Shown: positions 54,295-63,513 of the stretch, piece by piece | Layout of the letters: every line of letters begins with the position of its first letter | How positions within the stretch are numbered: position 1 is the stretch's first letter | Source: Steroidobacteraceae bacterium | GTDB lineage: Bacteria > Pseudomonadota > Gammaproteobacteria > Steroidobacterales > Steroidobacteraceae | Assembly (NCBI GenBank): GCA_019187185.1 | Contig: JABAQU010000002.1 | Span: 62,001-126,000 of the forward strand | DNA length: 64,000 bases | Direction of reading: 5' to 3' | The notes under the pieces: model-generated | What the model saw: the letters and a program-made list of their open reading frames with translations, nothing else | Told to the model about the DNA's origin: nothing | Database searches by the model: none | Position numbers and translations under genes: made by a program

Positions 54295-55536
54295 ATGAAA
54301 CGCAAGCAATGGATGATCCTCGCCGTCGTCGTGATCGCGGTCGCCGTGGGCGGGTACGCGTGGACGAAGCTCACGCGCGAAGAGGCATCGCCGTACCGCT
54401 TCGCGAAAGTGGAGCGCGCCGACGTCCGGGCCGCCGTGGCCGCCACGGGCACGCTGAGCGCCGTGACGACCGTGCAGGTGGGCACACAGGTGTCGGGACG
54501 TGTCGTCGCGATCTACGCCGATTTCAACGACACCGTGAAGAAGGGGCAGCTGATCGCACGCATCGACCCGACGCTGCTCGAGCAGGCGGTGCGCGACGCG
54601 CAGGCGAGCCTCGAGGGGAGCCGCGCCCAGTACGAACAGGCCGACGTCGAATACAAGCGCAACCTCGCGCTGTTCGAGGGCAAGGTGCTGACCGAAATCG
54701 AATTCGACACCTCGAAGTTCGGGCGTGCCGTCGCGCTCGCGAACTACAAATCCGCGCAGGTGACGCTCGACCGCGCGCGCCAGAACCTCGCCTACACGGA
54801 AATCTTCGCGCCGATCGACGGCATCGTCGTCGAGCGCAATGTCGATGTCGGGCAGACCGTCGCCGCGAGCCTGTCGGCGCCGCAGCTGTTCCTGATCGCG
54901 AAGGACCTCTCGGAAATGCAGATCATCGCACCGGTCGCCGAGAGCGACATCGCATCGATCCACCCCGACCAGCCGGTCACCTTCACGGTGCAGGCGTGGC
55001 CCGACAGCAAGTTCACCGGGACGGTGCGCAAGGTGCGCCTGCAGTCGACCTCGACCGACAACATCGTCAGCTACAACGTCGTGATCGCGGTCGCGAATCC
55101 CGACGGCAAGCTGCTGCCCGGCATGACGGCGAGCGTCGACTTCGTGACCGGCGAGGCGACGAATGTGCTCACGGTGCCGAACGCGGCGCTGCGCTTCCGC
55201 CCGACACAGGACATGCTCGCAGCCGTGCGTGCGCGCTCCGGGGCCTCGGACGGCGCGCGCAACGGTGCGCGCACCGCGATCGCAAGCGGCGCCGGCAACG
55301 GCGGCGGGAGCGCCCGCCGGCCGGCCGACGCGGCCGCCCTCTGGTACCTCGATGCCAGGGGTCAACTCACGCGCACGCGGGTGCACACCGGCCTCACCGA
55401 CGGTCAGCGCACGCAGGTGAGCGGTGACGGTATCGAAGAGGGCCTGTCCGTGATCACGGGCGTCACGCAGGTCGCCGATACGGCCGGTTCGAACCCGTTC
55501 CAGCAGTCGCGGCAGGGCCGCCCGCCGGGCTTCTGA
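54295..55536 (+). CDS. macA: MacA-like periplasmic adaptor of a tripartite efflux pump
   Basis: A 413-residue membrane fusion protein that joins the MacB-type ABC transporter to the outer-membrane channel. It has an N-terminal anchor (about 6-25, WMILAVVVIAVAVGGYAW), barrel-sandwich halves (ATGTLSAVTTVQVGTQVSG and YTEIFAPIDGIVVERNVDVGQ) around a helical hairpin (about 90-155) and a beta-barrel. About 35 residues of Ala/Gly/Arg-rich sequence interrupt the C-terminal part (GARNGARTAIASGAGNGGG), unusual for MacA. ATG 54295 begins the anchor. Confidence 0.9.
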   Translation: MKRKQWMILAVVVIAVAVGGYAWTKLTREEASPYRFAKVERADVRAAVAATGTLSAVTTVQVGTQVSGRVVAIYADFNDTVKKGQLIARIDPTLLEQAVRDAQASLEGSRAQYEQADVEYKRNLALFEGKVLTEIEFDTSKFGRAVALANYKSAQVTLDRARQNLAYTEIFAPIDGIVVERNVDVGQTVAASLSAPQLFLIAKDLSEMQIIAPVAESDIASIHPDQPVTFTVQAWPDSKFTGTVRKVRLQSTSTDNIVSYNVVIAVANPDGKLLPGMTASVDFVTGEATNVLTVPNAALRFRPTQDMLAAVRARSGASDGARNGARTAIASGAGNGGGSARRPADAAALWYLDARGQLTRTRVHTGLTDGQRTQVSGDGIEEGLSVITGVTQVADTAGSNPFQQSRQGRPPGF

Positions 55537-55543
55537 GCGCACG

Positions 55544-56299
55544 ATGGCAGCCGACCCCGTGCTCCACCCCGTCATCCGCCTCGCAGGCGTCACCCGCGTC
55601 TACAGCGCCGGCAGCAACGCCGTGCGCGCGCTCGACGGGATCGACCTCGTGGTCGAACGCGGCGAAATGGTCGCGATCATGGGAGCCTCCGGCTCCGGCA
55701 AATCGACCCTGATGAACATCCTCGGCTGCCTCGACACGCCGACGTCGGGACACTACGAGCTCGACGGCAAGGCGGTGAACGGGCTCACGCGCAACGAGCT
55801 CGCGAGCCTGCGCAGCGAGAAGATCGGCTTCGTCTTCCAGGGCTTCAACCTGCTCGCGCGCACGAGCGCGCTCGAGAACGTCGAGTTGCCGCTGCTGTAC
55901 GACCGCAGCGGCCGTTTCGCGGGCCGCGAGTCGCCCGCGCCCGAGGCGCTGCGTCGCGTCGGCCTCGGCGCGCGCATGCACCACGTGCCGAGCGAGCTCT
56001 CCGGCGGCCAGCAGCAGCGCGTCGCGATCGCGCGCGCCATCGTCACGAACCCGTCGCTGATCCTCGCCGACGAGCCGACCGGCAACCTCGACAGTCACAC
56101 CTCGATCGAGATCATGGCGCTGTTCCAGGAGCTGAACGCCCAGGGCATCACGATCGTGCTCGTCACGCACGAGCCGGACATCGCCGAGCACGCCCACCGC
56201 ATCGTCGAGATGCGCGACGGCCACATCCTGCGCGATGCACCGATCGCCGAGCCGCGCGATGCACGTCGCGAGCTCGCCTCTCTCGGGGCGGCCGCATGA
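55544..56299 (+). CDS. macB: MacB-type ABC transporter ATPase
   Basis: A 251-residue ATPase with Walker [10 protein letters not shown] (47-55), signature LSGGQQQR, Walker [12 protein letters not shown] and the switch His in VTHEPD. It lacks the transmembrane half present in the fused MacB of E. coli and is encoded seven bases after macA; its stop overlaps the start of the permease gene by four bases. Confidence 0.92.
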   Translation: MAADPVLHPVIRLAGVTRVYSAGSNAVRALDGIDLVVERGEMVAIMGASGSGKSTLMNILGCLDTPTSGHYELDGKAVNGLTRNELASLRSEKIGFVFQGFNLLARTSALENVELPLLYDRSGRFAGRESPAPEALRRVGLGARMHHVPSELSGGQQQRVAIARAIVTNPSLILADEPTGNLDSHTSIEIMALFQELNAQGITIVLVTHEPDIAEHAHRIVEMRDGHILRDAPIAEPRDARRELASLGAAA

Positions 56300-57513
56300 G
56301 AAAGCGCGCCCTCTTCGGCATCGCGACGCGCAGCATCCTGCGCAACAAGCTGCGCACGCTCCTCACGATGCTCGGCATCGTGATCGGCGTTGCGGCCGTG
56401 ATCGTGATGGTCGCGCTCGGCCAGGGTGCGCAGTCGATGATCGAGAAGCAGATCAAGGGCCTCGGCACGAACATGCTGATGATCATGGCAGGCTCCACGT
56501 CGCAGGGCGGCGTGAGCCAGGGCGCCGCGACCTTCAACCGCCTGACGATCCCGGATGCCGAGAAACTCGCGCGGGAGAGCACGCTGCTGTCCGCCGTGTC
56601 GCCCGTGATCTTCTCGCGCGGCCAGATGATCGGCGGCATCGGCAACTGGCGCACCATGATCATGGGCGTATCCGCGAACTACCAGACGATCCGCGACTGG
56701 CCCGTGCAGAGCGGCAGTTTCTTCACCGAAGCGGACCTGCGCTCCGTGCGTCGCGTCGTCGTGCTCGGCAGCACGGTCGCGAATGCGCTCTTTCCGGGCG
56801 AGGATCCCGTGGGCCAGCAGCTGCAGGTGCGGAACGTGCCGTTCACGATCATCGGCGTGCTCGCGCCCAAGGGACAGACCGCCGGCGGCAACGACCAGGA
56901 CGACGTGGTCATCATTCCCTATACGACCGCGCAGGCACATCTCGCCGGCCACAGCCGCATCGGCCAGATCATCGCGAGCACCTGGTCGCCCGGCGACATA
57001 CCGGCCGCCGAGCAGGAGATCCGCTCGATCATGCGCGAGTCCCACAAGATCGCGCCGGGCGACGACGACGACTTCACGATCAGGAACCAGGACGACATCG
57101 CCGCCGCGGCGAGCGGCACGACGCGCGTGATGTCGATGCTGCTCGCCGCGATCGCGTCGATCTCGCTCGTGGTCGGCGGCATCGGCATCATGAACATCAT
57201 GCTGGTCTCGGTCACCGAGCGCACGCGCGAGATCGGCATCCGCATGGCCATCGGCGCACGCGGCAGCGATGTACTCGCGCAGTTCCTCGTCGAGAGCATC
57301 GTGATCAGCGTGGCCGGCGGGCTGATCGGCATCGTGCTCGGCTACCTTGCCGGCGCCACGCTCGCCCGCGCGACCGGCTGGGCCGTCGCGATGCCGCCCG
57401 AGGCGGCGGTGATCGCCGTGCTGTTCTCGGCCGCCGTCGGCGTGTTCTTCGGCTTCTACCCGGCGCGCAAGGCGGCCGCGCTCGACCCGATCGAGGCACT
57501 GCGCCATGAATAG
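56296..57513 (+). CDS. MacB-type ABC transporter permease
   Basis: A 405-residue permease of the FtsX/MacB family: one N-terminal helix (about 20-45, with MLGIVIGVAAVIVMVALGQGAQ), a large periplasmic domain (about 50-275) and three C-terminal helices (from SMLLAAIASISLVVGGIGIMN). The motif TERTREIGIRMAIGARG is the family signature. Together with the preceding ATPase it makes a split MacB. Such pumps export macrolides, peptides or lipid-like compounds. Confidence 0.92.
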   Translation: MRKRALFGIATRSILRNKLRTLLTMLGIVIGVAAVIVMVALGQGAQSMIEKQIKGLGTNMLMIMAGSTSQGGVSQGAATFNRLTIPDAEKLARESTLLSAVSPVIFSRGQMIGGIGNWRTMIMGVSANYQTIRDWPVQSGSFFTEADLRSVRRVVVLGSTVANALFPGEDPVGQQLQVRNVPFTIIGVLAPKGQTAGGNDQDDVVIIPYTTAQAHLAGHSRIGQIIASTWSPGDIPAAEQEIRSIMRESHKIAPGDDDDFTIRNQDDIAAAASGTTRVMSMLLAAIASISLVVGGIGIMNIMLVSVTERTREIGIRMAIGARGSDVLAQFLVESIVISVAGGLIGIVLGYLAGATLARATGWAVAMPPEAAVIAVLFSAAVGVFFGFYPARKAAALDPIEALRHE

Positions 57514-58828
57514 GATGTCCACGATGCGTTCTCTCGCGTTTTGCGTCGCGCTGGCCGCCGCCGCGACCGCGGCCGGCGCGCAAGACACGCGCATCATCGG
57601 TTTCGACCAGGCGGTCGAGATCGCGCTCGCGCAGAACGACACGCTGCGCCAGGCGCGCAATGCGGCGGCCCTCGACAGGCTCGATGTCGAGGATGCGCAG
57701 AGGAGCTTCCTGCCCGACCTGCGGGCGACGAGCCAGACGACGCGCGCCTTCGCCCGCGCCGACGACGACACGACGCGCACGACGAGTCTCGGCGTCAGCT
57801 CGGGCGTCACGCTGTTCGACGGCTTTGCCAATACCGCGACTTTGAAGAGCGCAAGATACTCGAGCCTCGCCGGCGAGCGGGACCTCGAGCGGGCGCGCGA
57901 GACAGTCGTGTTCACGGTCGCGAGCCAGTTCCTCGCCCTCGTGCAGCAGCGCGAGGAGCTGCGCGTGCAGCGCGAGAATCTCGCGGCGCAGAGCGCGCTC
58001 GCCGCACAGATCGAAACCTATGTGAAAGCCGGTGCCCGCACGATCGCCGACCTCTACCAGCAGCAGGCGAACGTCGCGAGCGCGCAGCTCGCCGTCGTGC
58101 AGGCCGAGCGTGCCGCGGAACTGGCACGCATCGACCTCATTCGCACGCTGCGGCTCGATCCGCGCGGCGCTTACGAATTCGTGGCGCCCGAGGTCACGAC
58201 ACCGGCCACGATCAGCGTCGCGGACCTCGATACGCTGATCGGTCGCGCGTTCGGCACGCGCGCGGACATCCGTGCGAGTGAAGCGCGCCTCGAGGCCGCG
58301 AAGGAAGACATTCGCGTCGCGAAGTCGACACGCTGGCCGACTCTGTCGCTGTCGGCGGGTTATGGTTCGTCGTACACAAGCGCCATTGACGCCGGCTGGT
58401 CGGACCAGCTGAGCGACGCGCGCGGTGGCTCGATCGGCCTCAATATCGCGCTGCCGCTCTACGACCGCAGCGCCACGCGGATCGCGACGCGACGCGCCGA
58501 GATCCGTGCCGACAGTGCACAGGTCGACCTCGACAGCCTCGAACAGGACGTGGGTTCCCAGGTGCGCACCGCCGTGCTGGACCTCGATTCGGCGCAGGCG
58601 CAGCTCGCGGCCGCCGGCGCGCAGCTGCGTTCCGCGGAACGTGCGCTCGAGGCCACCGAGCAGCGTTACCGCGTCGGCGCCGCGACGCTGGTCGAACTCA
58701 CCCAGTCGCGCGCCACGCGGGTCGAGGCGGCGAGCGCCGAGGTGTCGGCCCGTTACGAGGTGGAGTTCCGCCGACGCCTGCTCGACTACTACGTCGGTGG
58801 CCTGACCGCAGCCACGATGCGCTTCTAA
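57506..58828 (+). CDS. TolC-family outer-membrane efflux channel
   Basis: A 440-residue protein with a signal peptide (about 1-25, ends AAGAQ) and the two TolC repeats. The helical segments (VEIALAQNDTLRQARN, LEAAKEDIRVAKS) and the porin-type strands (TRTTSLGVSSGVTLFDGF) alternate as expected. It overlaps the permease gene by eight bases, so macA, macB, permease and channel form one operon that encodes a complete envelope-spanning pump. Confidence 0.92.
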   Translation: MNRMSTMRSLAFCVALAAAATAAGAQDTRIIGFDQAVEIALAQNDTLRQARNAAALDRLDVEDAQRSFLPDLRATSQTTRAFARADDDTTRTTSLGVSSGVTLFDGFANTATLKSARYSSLAGERDLERARETVVFTVASQFLALVQQREELRVQRENLAAQSALAAQIETYVKAGARTIADLYQQQANVASAQLAVVQAERAAELARIDLIRTLRLDPRGAYEFVAPEVTTPATISVADLDTLIGRAFGTRADIRASEARLEAAKEDIRVAKSTRWPTLSLSAGYGSSYTSAIDAGWSDQLSDARGGSIGLNIALPLYDRSATRIATRRAEIRADSAQVDLDSLEQDVGSQVRTAVLDLDSAQAQLAAAGAQLRSAERALEATEQRYRVGAATLVELTQSRATRVEAASAEVSARYEVEFRRRLLDYYVGGLTAATMRF

Positions 58829-58838
58829 GACGGCAACT

Positions 58839-58911
58839 GGTGCCGGGTTTTCGGTTATTCGGTTATTTGGGCGGAGCGCCCGAATAACCGAATAACCGAA
58901 AACCCGGCACC
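58839..58911. repeat. 73-bp near-perfect palindrome after tolC
   Basis: Two 35-base arms, 58839-58873 and 58877-58911, are reverse complements except for one T/C difference (a G-U pair in RNA), with a three-base loop GAG. Inside each arm the motif TCGGTTAT occurs twice in a row, and the middle of each arm is AT-richer than the surroundings. There is no T-tract at either end. It may act as a bidirectional terminator or be a dispersed repeat (REP/MITE type). It lies 10 bases after the tolC stop and 47 bases before the ZIP gene. Confidence 0.85.
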
Positions 58912-58958
58912 ACGTCTGTCCGGCGGCATAATGGGCGCCGTGCTTCAGGGGACTGCGC

Positions 58959-59729
58959 ATGAGCCTGTGGTCGGCCGTCTGGATCGTGTTCCTCACCGGT
59001 ACCGTCGCGACATCGGCAGGCGCCGCGCCCGTGCTGCTGCTCAAGCGCCTGCCAGACAGGCTCGCGAACCACTGCATCGCGCTCGCCGCAGGCGTCATGC
59101 TCGCCGCCAGCGTCTGTGCGCTGCTGCCGGCGGCGCTCGATGAGGCGTCGCGCCGCCTGCACAACGCGTGGTCGACGCCGCTCACGCTCGCTGCCCTCGG
59201 CTTCGGCGCGTGGTGCGTCGCCTGGGCCAACCGCACGTTCCCGCACGAGCACCAGTTCAAGGGCCACGACGGCCGCGGCAATCATCACTCGATGTCGTTC
59301 CTGCTCGTCACTGCGATCGCGCTCCACAACTTTCCCGAGGGCCTGAGCGTCGGCGTCACGATCGGCGCGGAAGATCCGACGCTCATGCCGCGCATCGCCA
59401 CGGCCATCGCGGTACAGAATCTGCCCGAGGGCCTCGTCGTCGCGATGGCGATGCTGTCGAGCGGCCTCGGCCGCGGGCGCAGCTTTGCGCTCGGTGTCGT
59501 GACGGGCCTCATCGAGACGGCGGGCGGCATCGTGGGTGCCGGCGCCGTGGATCTCGCCGACGGTCTCCTGCCCTGGGCGCTGGCCTTCGCCGCGGGCGCG
59601 ATGCTCTACGTGATCAGTGCCGAGGTCATCCCCGAAACGCACCGCCAGGGCATGTCGGGAGGCGCCACTGCGAGCCTCCTCGCCGGGTTCGCCGCCATGG
59701 TGTGGTTCGACGCGCTCTTCACGACCTGA
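58959..59729 (+). CDS. ZIP-family metal transporter
   Basis: A 256-residue protein with eight helices and the ZIP signature in the fourth and fifth helices: HNFPEGLSVGVT and QNLPEGLVVAMAM. The loop HEHQFKGHDGRGNHHSM is His-rich and would sense or bind metal. Substrates are Zn2+ or Fe2+/Mn2+. The start uses ATG 58959. The stop is followed directly by the next start. Confidence 0.9.
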   Translation: MSLWSAVWIVFLTGTVATSAGAAPVLLLKRLPDRLANHCIALAAGVMLAASVCALLPAALDEASRRLHNAWSTPLTLAALGFGAWCVAWANRTFPHEHQFKGHDGRGNHHSMSFLLVTAIALHNFPEGLSVGVTIGAEDPTLMPRIATAIAVQNLPEGLVVAMAMLSSGLGRGRSFALGVVTGLIETAGGIVGAGAVDLADGLLPWALAFAAGAMLYVISAEVIPETHRQGMSGGATASLLAGFAAMVWFDALFTT

Positions 59730-60299
59730 GTGGCAGTGAGGCAGGCCGCAATATCACGGACCCCGGCACCCAGGGTACGCGCATTTGCGCCGATCCTCGG
59801 TCCGCGCCCGCACCTGCTGATCCTCGGCAGCCTGCCCGGTGTCGCATCGCTGCGCGCCGGTGAATACTACGCGCATCCGCGCAACCAGTTCTGGCCGATC
59901 ATGGGCGCGCTGTTCGGGGCCTCCGTCGACCTTCCGTACCCGCGTCGCGTCGCGGTGCTGCGTGCGGCCGGAATCGGCGTGTGGGATGTGCTCGCGGAAG
60001 CCGCGCGCGCAGGCAGCGCCGATGCCGATATCGATGTGGCGGGTGCCCGCGCGCACGACATCCGTGGCCTGCTGCTGCGCCACCGTACCATCACCCTCGT
60101 GGCGTTCAACGGCGGTGCCGCACGGCGCCTGTACGCGCGCCTCGTGCTGCCGCGCCTTCCTGCGAGCCGGCGCCGAACCCTGCACCATGTCGTGCTGCCC
60201 TCGACCAGCCCGGCGTACGCGGCCTTGACGCCGGCGGCCAAACTCGTGCGCTGGCGGGTCTTGCTCGCCGACCGGCGCACGGCGTCCACACCGCAGTGA
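59730..60299 (+). CDS. Hypoxanthine-DNA (deoxyinosine) glycosylase
   Basis: A 189-residue member of the uracil-DNA-glycosylase superfamily that removes hypoxanthine from DNA. The motifs are ILGSLPGVASLRAGEYYAHPRNQFW, split across the active-site loop, VAFNGGAARR and VLPSTSPAYA. The start GTG at 59730 lies directly after the ZIP stop; a second in-frame GTG is six bases on. Confidence 0.86.
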   Translation: MAVRQAAISRTPAPRVRAFAPILGPRPHLLILGSLPGVASLRAGEYYAHPRNQFWPIMGALFGASVDLPYPRRVAVLRAAGIGVWDVLAEAARAGSADADIDVAGARAHDIRGLLLRHRTITLVAFNGGAARRLYARLVLPRLPASRRRTLHHVVLPSTSPAYAALTPAAKLVRWRVLLADRRTASTPQ

Positions 60300-60341
60300 T
60301 CGCCGCACGAGCGCGCGCGCTCCACAGTACACTCGGGCAAC

Positions 60342-61640
60342 ATGCCTTCGGATGCTGTTGAAGGACGGCCGCATCACACCATGACACGATCGTATGCCGA
60401 GTTCCGGCGCGGATGGACGGTGCTTGCCGCCTCTTCGCTCGGTGTCGCGTTCGGCGCCTCACCGATTCCGTACAATTCCCTCGGTCCGTTCACCCGGCCG
60501 ATCACCGAGGAATTCGGCTGGGGCCGCGGCGAGTTCCAGCTCGCGATCCTGTGGTTCACGATTGCGGTCGTCTGCGTCGTGCCGATCGTCGGCGCACTCG
60601 CCGACCGCTACGGCGTGCGTCGCCTCGCGCTCCTCACGCTGGCCCTCTTCGGTCTGTCGTTCGCCGCGCTCGCACTCTCGCCGGCTTCGATCGGCGTGTT
60701 CTACCTGATGTGGTTCATGGCGGGCCTGCTGGGTGGTGGCTCCACGCCAGTCACCTGGACGCGCGCGGTCAACAGCTGGTATGTCGAGAACCGCGGCCTC
60801 GCACTCGCGATCACGCTGCTCGGCACCGGCATCACGGCCGCGTTCCTGCCGGCCATGGCGATCTGGCTGATCGAGCACTTCGGCTGGCGCTGGGCCTTCG
60901 CGGGCATCTCGCTGCTGCCGCTCGCGATTGCGCTCCCCGTGGCGATCGCGTGGTTCAGGGAACCCGATCACCGCACCGCTTCAGTGGATGGCACAACACC
61001 CGCGCGTCACGCCGAAGCCGGCGTCACGCTGCGCGAAGCCGTGCGCAACTACCGCTTCTGGGTGATGATCGTGTCGATCCTGCTCGTCGCGACCGGCATC
61101 GGCGGCACGATCACGAACCTCGTGCCGCTGCTGCAGGATCGCGGCTTTGCGGCGCTCGAGGCCGGCCAGATCGCCGGCGCCGTCGGTATCAGCATCATGT
61201 TCGGGCGTGTCCTTGCGGGCTTCCTGATGGACCGGTTCTGGGCGCCCGGCGTCGCGCTACCGATGCTGCTGCTGCCGGCGCTCGCCTGCCTCATCCTGAT
61301 GAATCACGGGCTCGGCACGAGTGCGGCGATACTCGCCGCCGTGCTCGTCGGCTTCGCCTCCGGCGCCGAGACCGACCTCGTCGCATACCTGAGCGCCCGC
61401 TACTTCGGCCTCAGGCACTACGGGCGCATCTACGGCGCGCAGTACGCCGTCTTCGGCTTCGCGTCGGGCATTGCGCCGCCCCTCTTCGGCAAGGTATATG
61501 ACGCCACCGGCAGCTACGACGCGATCCTGATCGCCGCGGCGATCGCATTCGGAATCGGCGCGGCGCTGCTGCTGACAATGGGGAGGTATCCGTCGTTTGC
61601 GCCTCCGGTTCGCGCGACGGGGCACGGCGCCGACAGCTGA
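60342..61640 (+). CDS. MFS transporter
   Basis: A 432-residue major facilitator protein with 12 helices. GALADRYGVRRLALL is the loop 2-3 signature and AYLSARYFGLRHYGRIYGAQ lies in the central half. The sequence resembles the group of oxalate/formate and monocarboxylate-type transporters, but substrate is unclear. An in-frame ATG at 60381 is an alternative start that would drop a polar 13-residue extension. The 3' end faces kup with ten bases between the stops. Confidence 0.86.
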   Translation: MPSDAVEGRPHHTMTRSYAEFRRGWTVLAASSLGVAFGASPIPYNSLGPFTRPITEEFGWGRGEFQLAILWFTIAVVCVVPIVGALADRYGVRRLALLTLALFGLSFAALALSPASIGVFYLMWFMAGLLGGGSTPVTWTRAVNSWYVENRGLALAITLLGTGITAAFLPAMAIWLIEHFGWRWAFAGISLLPLAIALPVAIAWFREPDHRTASVDGTTPARHAEAGVTLREAVRNYRFWVMIVSILLVATGIGGTITNLVPLLQDRGFAALEAGQIAGAVGISIMFGRVLAGFLMDRFWAPGVALPMLLLPALACLILMNHGLGTSAAILAAVLVGFASGAETDLVAYLSARYFGLRHYGRIYGAQYAVFGFASGIAPPLFGKVYDATGSYDAILIAAAIAFGIGAALLLTMGRYPSFAPPVRATGHGADS

Positions 61641-61650
61641 TACGCCTTCT

Positions 61651-63513
61651 TCAGACCTCCACTTCGGTCCCGAGCACCATCACGCCCTTCGACGGCATGT
61701 TGAAGAACTCGGCGGCCTGGGTGCTGCGCCGCTGCATCCACGCGAAAAAGCGCATCCGCAGGCCCGGCAGGCCCGTGCGTGGCCGCGGGCGCACGAAGTG
61801 CAGGCCGAGGAACCAGGCAACCTGGTCCGGCTGCACCCGCAAGCCGAGCGCGCGACAGCGTCGCAGCGCTTCGCTCAGGTCGGGAGTCTCCATGAAACCG
61901 AATCGCGCATACAGCGCATACACGCCGGGCTGCAGCGTCTCGATGCGCAGGCGGTCGACGGGATCGTGGCGGGGCGTACGCGTGATCGCCACGTTCAGGA
62001 TCACGATCTGCTCGTGCGCGACGTGGTTGTGCTCGAGGTTGCGGATCAGCGCGGATGGCACGACGCCGGAGTGGCTCGCAAGGAAGATCCCCGTGCCCGG
62101 TACACGCGTCGCACCGGTCAGCAGCTGCGGGAGCCTGTCGAGCGGCACGGCCTGGCGCGCCAGCGCCCGCCTCAGCCGCAAGCGGCCCTCGCGCCAAGTC
62201 CAGAATATCGCGAACAGGACCGCAGCGAGCGCGATCGGCACCCAGCCGCCGTCGTCGAGCTTCGTCATGTTGCCGCACACGAATGCCGCATCGACGATCA
62301 GCAGGCTGCCGAACACCAGTGCCGTCGCCACGACCGGCCAGCGCCATTCCGTATGCGCCACGACCGCACCGAGGAGCGTCGTCACGAACATCGTACCGAC
62401 CACCGCGGCGCCATACGCGCCCGACAGCGCACCGGACGTGCCGAACCCGAGCACGAACGCCATCACGGCGATCAGCAGCAGCGCGTTGACGACGGGCACA
62501 TAGATCTGGCCGTGCTCGAGCGCCGAGGTCTGCAGCACGCGCATGCGTGGCAGCAGGTCGAGCTGCATCGCCTGGCGCGTGACGGAAAATGCGCCGGTGA
62601 TCACGGCCTGCGAGGCGATCACGGACGCCGCCGTCGCGAGCAGCACGAGCAGCGGCAGCGCCTCGTGCGGCACGAGGAAATACAGCGGGTGGGCCATCGA
62701 TGCCGGCTGCTCGAGCAGCTGTGCACCCTGGCCGTAGTAGTTGAGCATCAGCGCGGGCCACACGAGGGCGAACCAGGCGTTGCGTACCGGGCGCTTGCCG
62801 AAGTGACCCATGTCGGCGTAGAGCGCCTCGCCGCCGGTGAGCGCGAGGAACACCGCACCGAGGATCGCAAACCCGAGCCCCGGGTGGCTCGCGAGCAGCC
62901 AGATCGCCCAGCGCGGGTCGAGCGCCGCGAGCACCGCAGGGCCGTGCGCGATCGCGATGACGCCGGTGACACCGAGGGTCACGAACCAGACGAGCATGAC
63001 GGGCCCGAAGAGCCGTGCCACGCGCTCGGTGCCGCGCCGCTGGATTGCAAAGAGCGCGATCAGGATGCCGAGCGTGGCGGGTATGACGATGCGTTCGAAC
63101 CCCGGATCGAGGAGCTCCATGCCTTCGACCGCACTCAGCACCGTGATGGCGGGCGTGATCAGCGCGTCGCAGTAGAACAGCGCCGCGCCGGCCAGCGCGA
63201 GGATTGCCACCCAGCGGATGCGGGGCGAATGCGGATCGATGTGCTTCTGCACGAGCGCGAACAGCGCGAGGATGCCGCCCTCGCCCTGGTTGTCGGCGCG
63301 CAGCATCAGCGTCACGTACTTCAGCGTGACGACGACGAACAGGCTCCACGAGATCAGCGACAGCACGCCAAGCACGGCGGCGGCATCGCCGGCATCGGCG
63401 CCGGTCGCGTCGAGCGAAACCTTGAGCGCGTACAGCGGGCTCGTGCCGATATCGCCGAAGACGACGCCGAGCGCGCCGACGAGGGCAGGCAGGTTTGCGC
63501 GTGTGTCGCTCAC
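61651..63513 (-). CDS. kup: Kup-family potassium uptake permease
   Basis: A 620-residue potassium symporter with 12 helices and a C-terminal cytoplasmic domain. VVFGDIGTSPLYALKVSL near the N-terminus, NQGEGGILALFALVQ and SGALSGAYGAAVVGTMFVTT are the family signatures. The start is GTG 63513, which overlaps the stop of the upstream dehydrogenase (GTGA). Kup brings K+ into the cell independently of Trk, important at low pH and in osmotic stress. Confidence 0.92.
   Translation of the reverse strand: MSDTRANLPALVGALGVVFGDIGTSPLYALKVSLDATGADAGDAAAVLGVLSLISWSLFVVVTLKYVTLMLRADNQGEGGILALFALVQKHIDPHSPRIRWVAILALAGAALFYCDALITPAITVLSAVEGMELLDPGFERIVIPATLGILIALFAIQRRGTERVARLFGPVMLVWFVTLGVTGVIAIAHGPAVLAALDPRWAIWLLASHPGLGFAILGAVFLALTGGEALYADMGHFGKRPVRNAWFALVWPALMLNYYGQGAQLLEQPASMAHPLYFLVPHEALPLLVLLATAASVIASQAVITGAFSVTRQAMQLDLLPRMRVLQTSALEHGQIYVPVVNALLLIAVMAFVLGFGTSGALSGAYGAAVVGTMFVTTLLGAVVAHTEWRWPVVATALVFGSLLIVDAAFVCGNMTKLDDGGWVPIALAAVLFAIFWTWREGRLRLRRALARQAVPLDRLPQLLTGATRVPGTGIFLASHSGVVPSALIRNLEHNHVAHEQIVILNVAITRTPRHDPVDRLRIETLQPGVYALYARFGFMETPDLSEALRRCRALGLRVQPDQVAWFLGLHFVRPRPRTGLPGLRMRFFAWMQRRSTQAAEFFNMPSKGVMVLGTEVEV

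Noticed and set aside
58839..58911. CRISPR repeat
   Set aside because: It is a single palindrome without spacers or cas genes.
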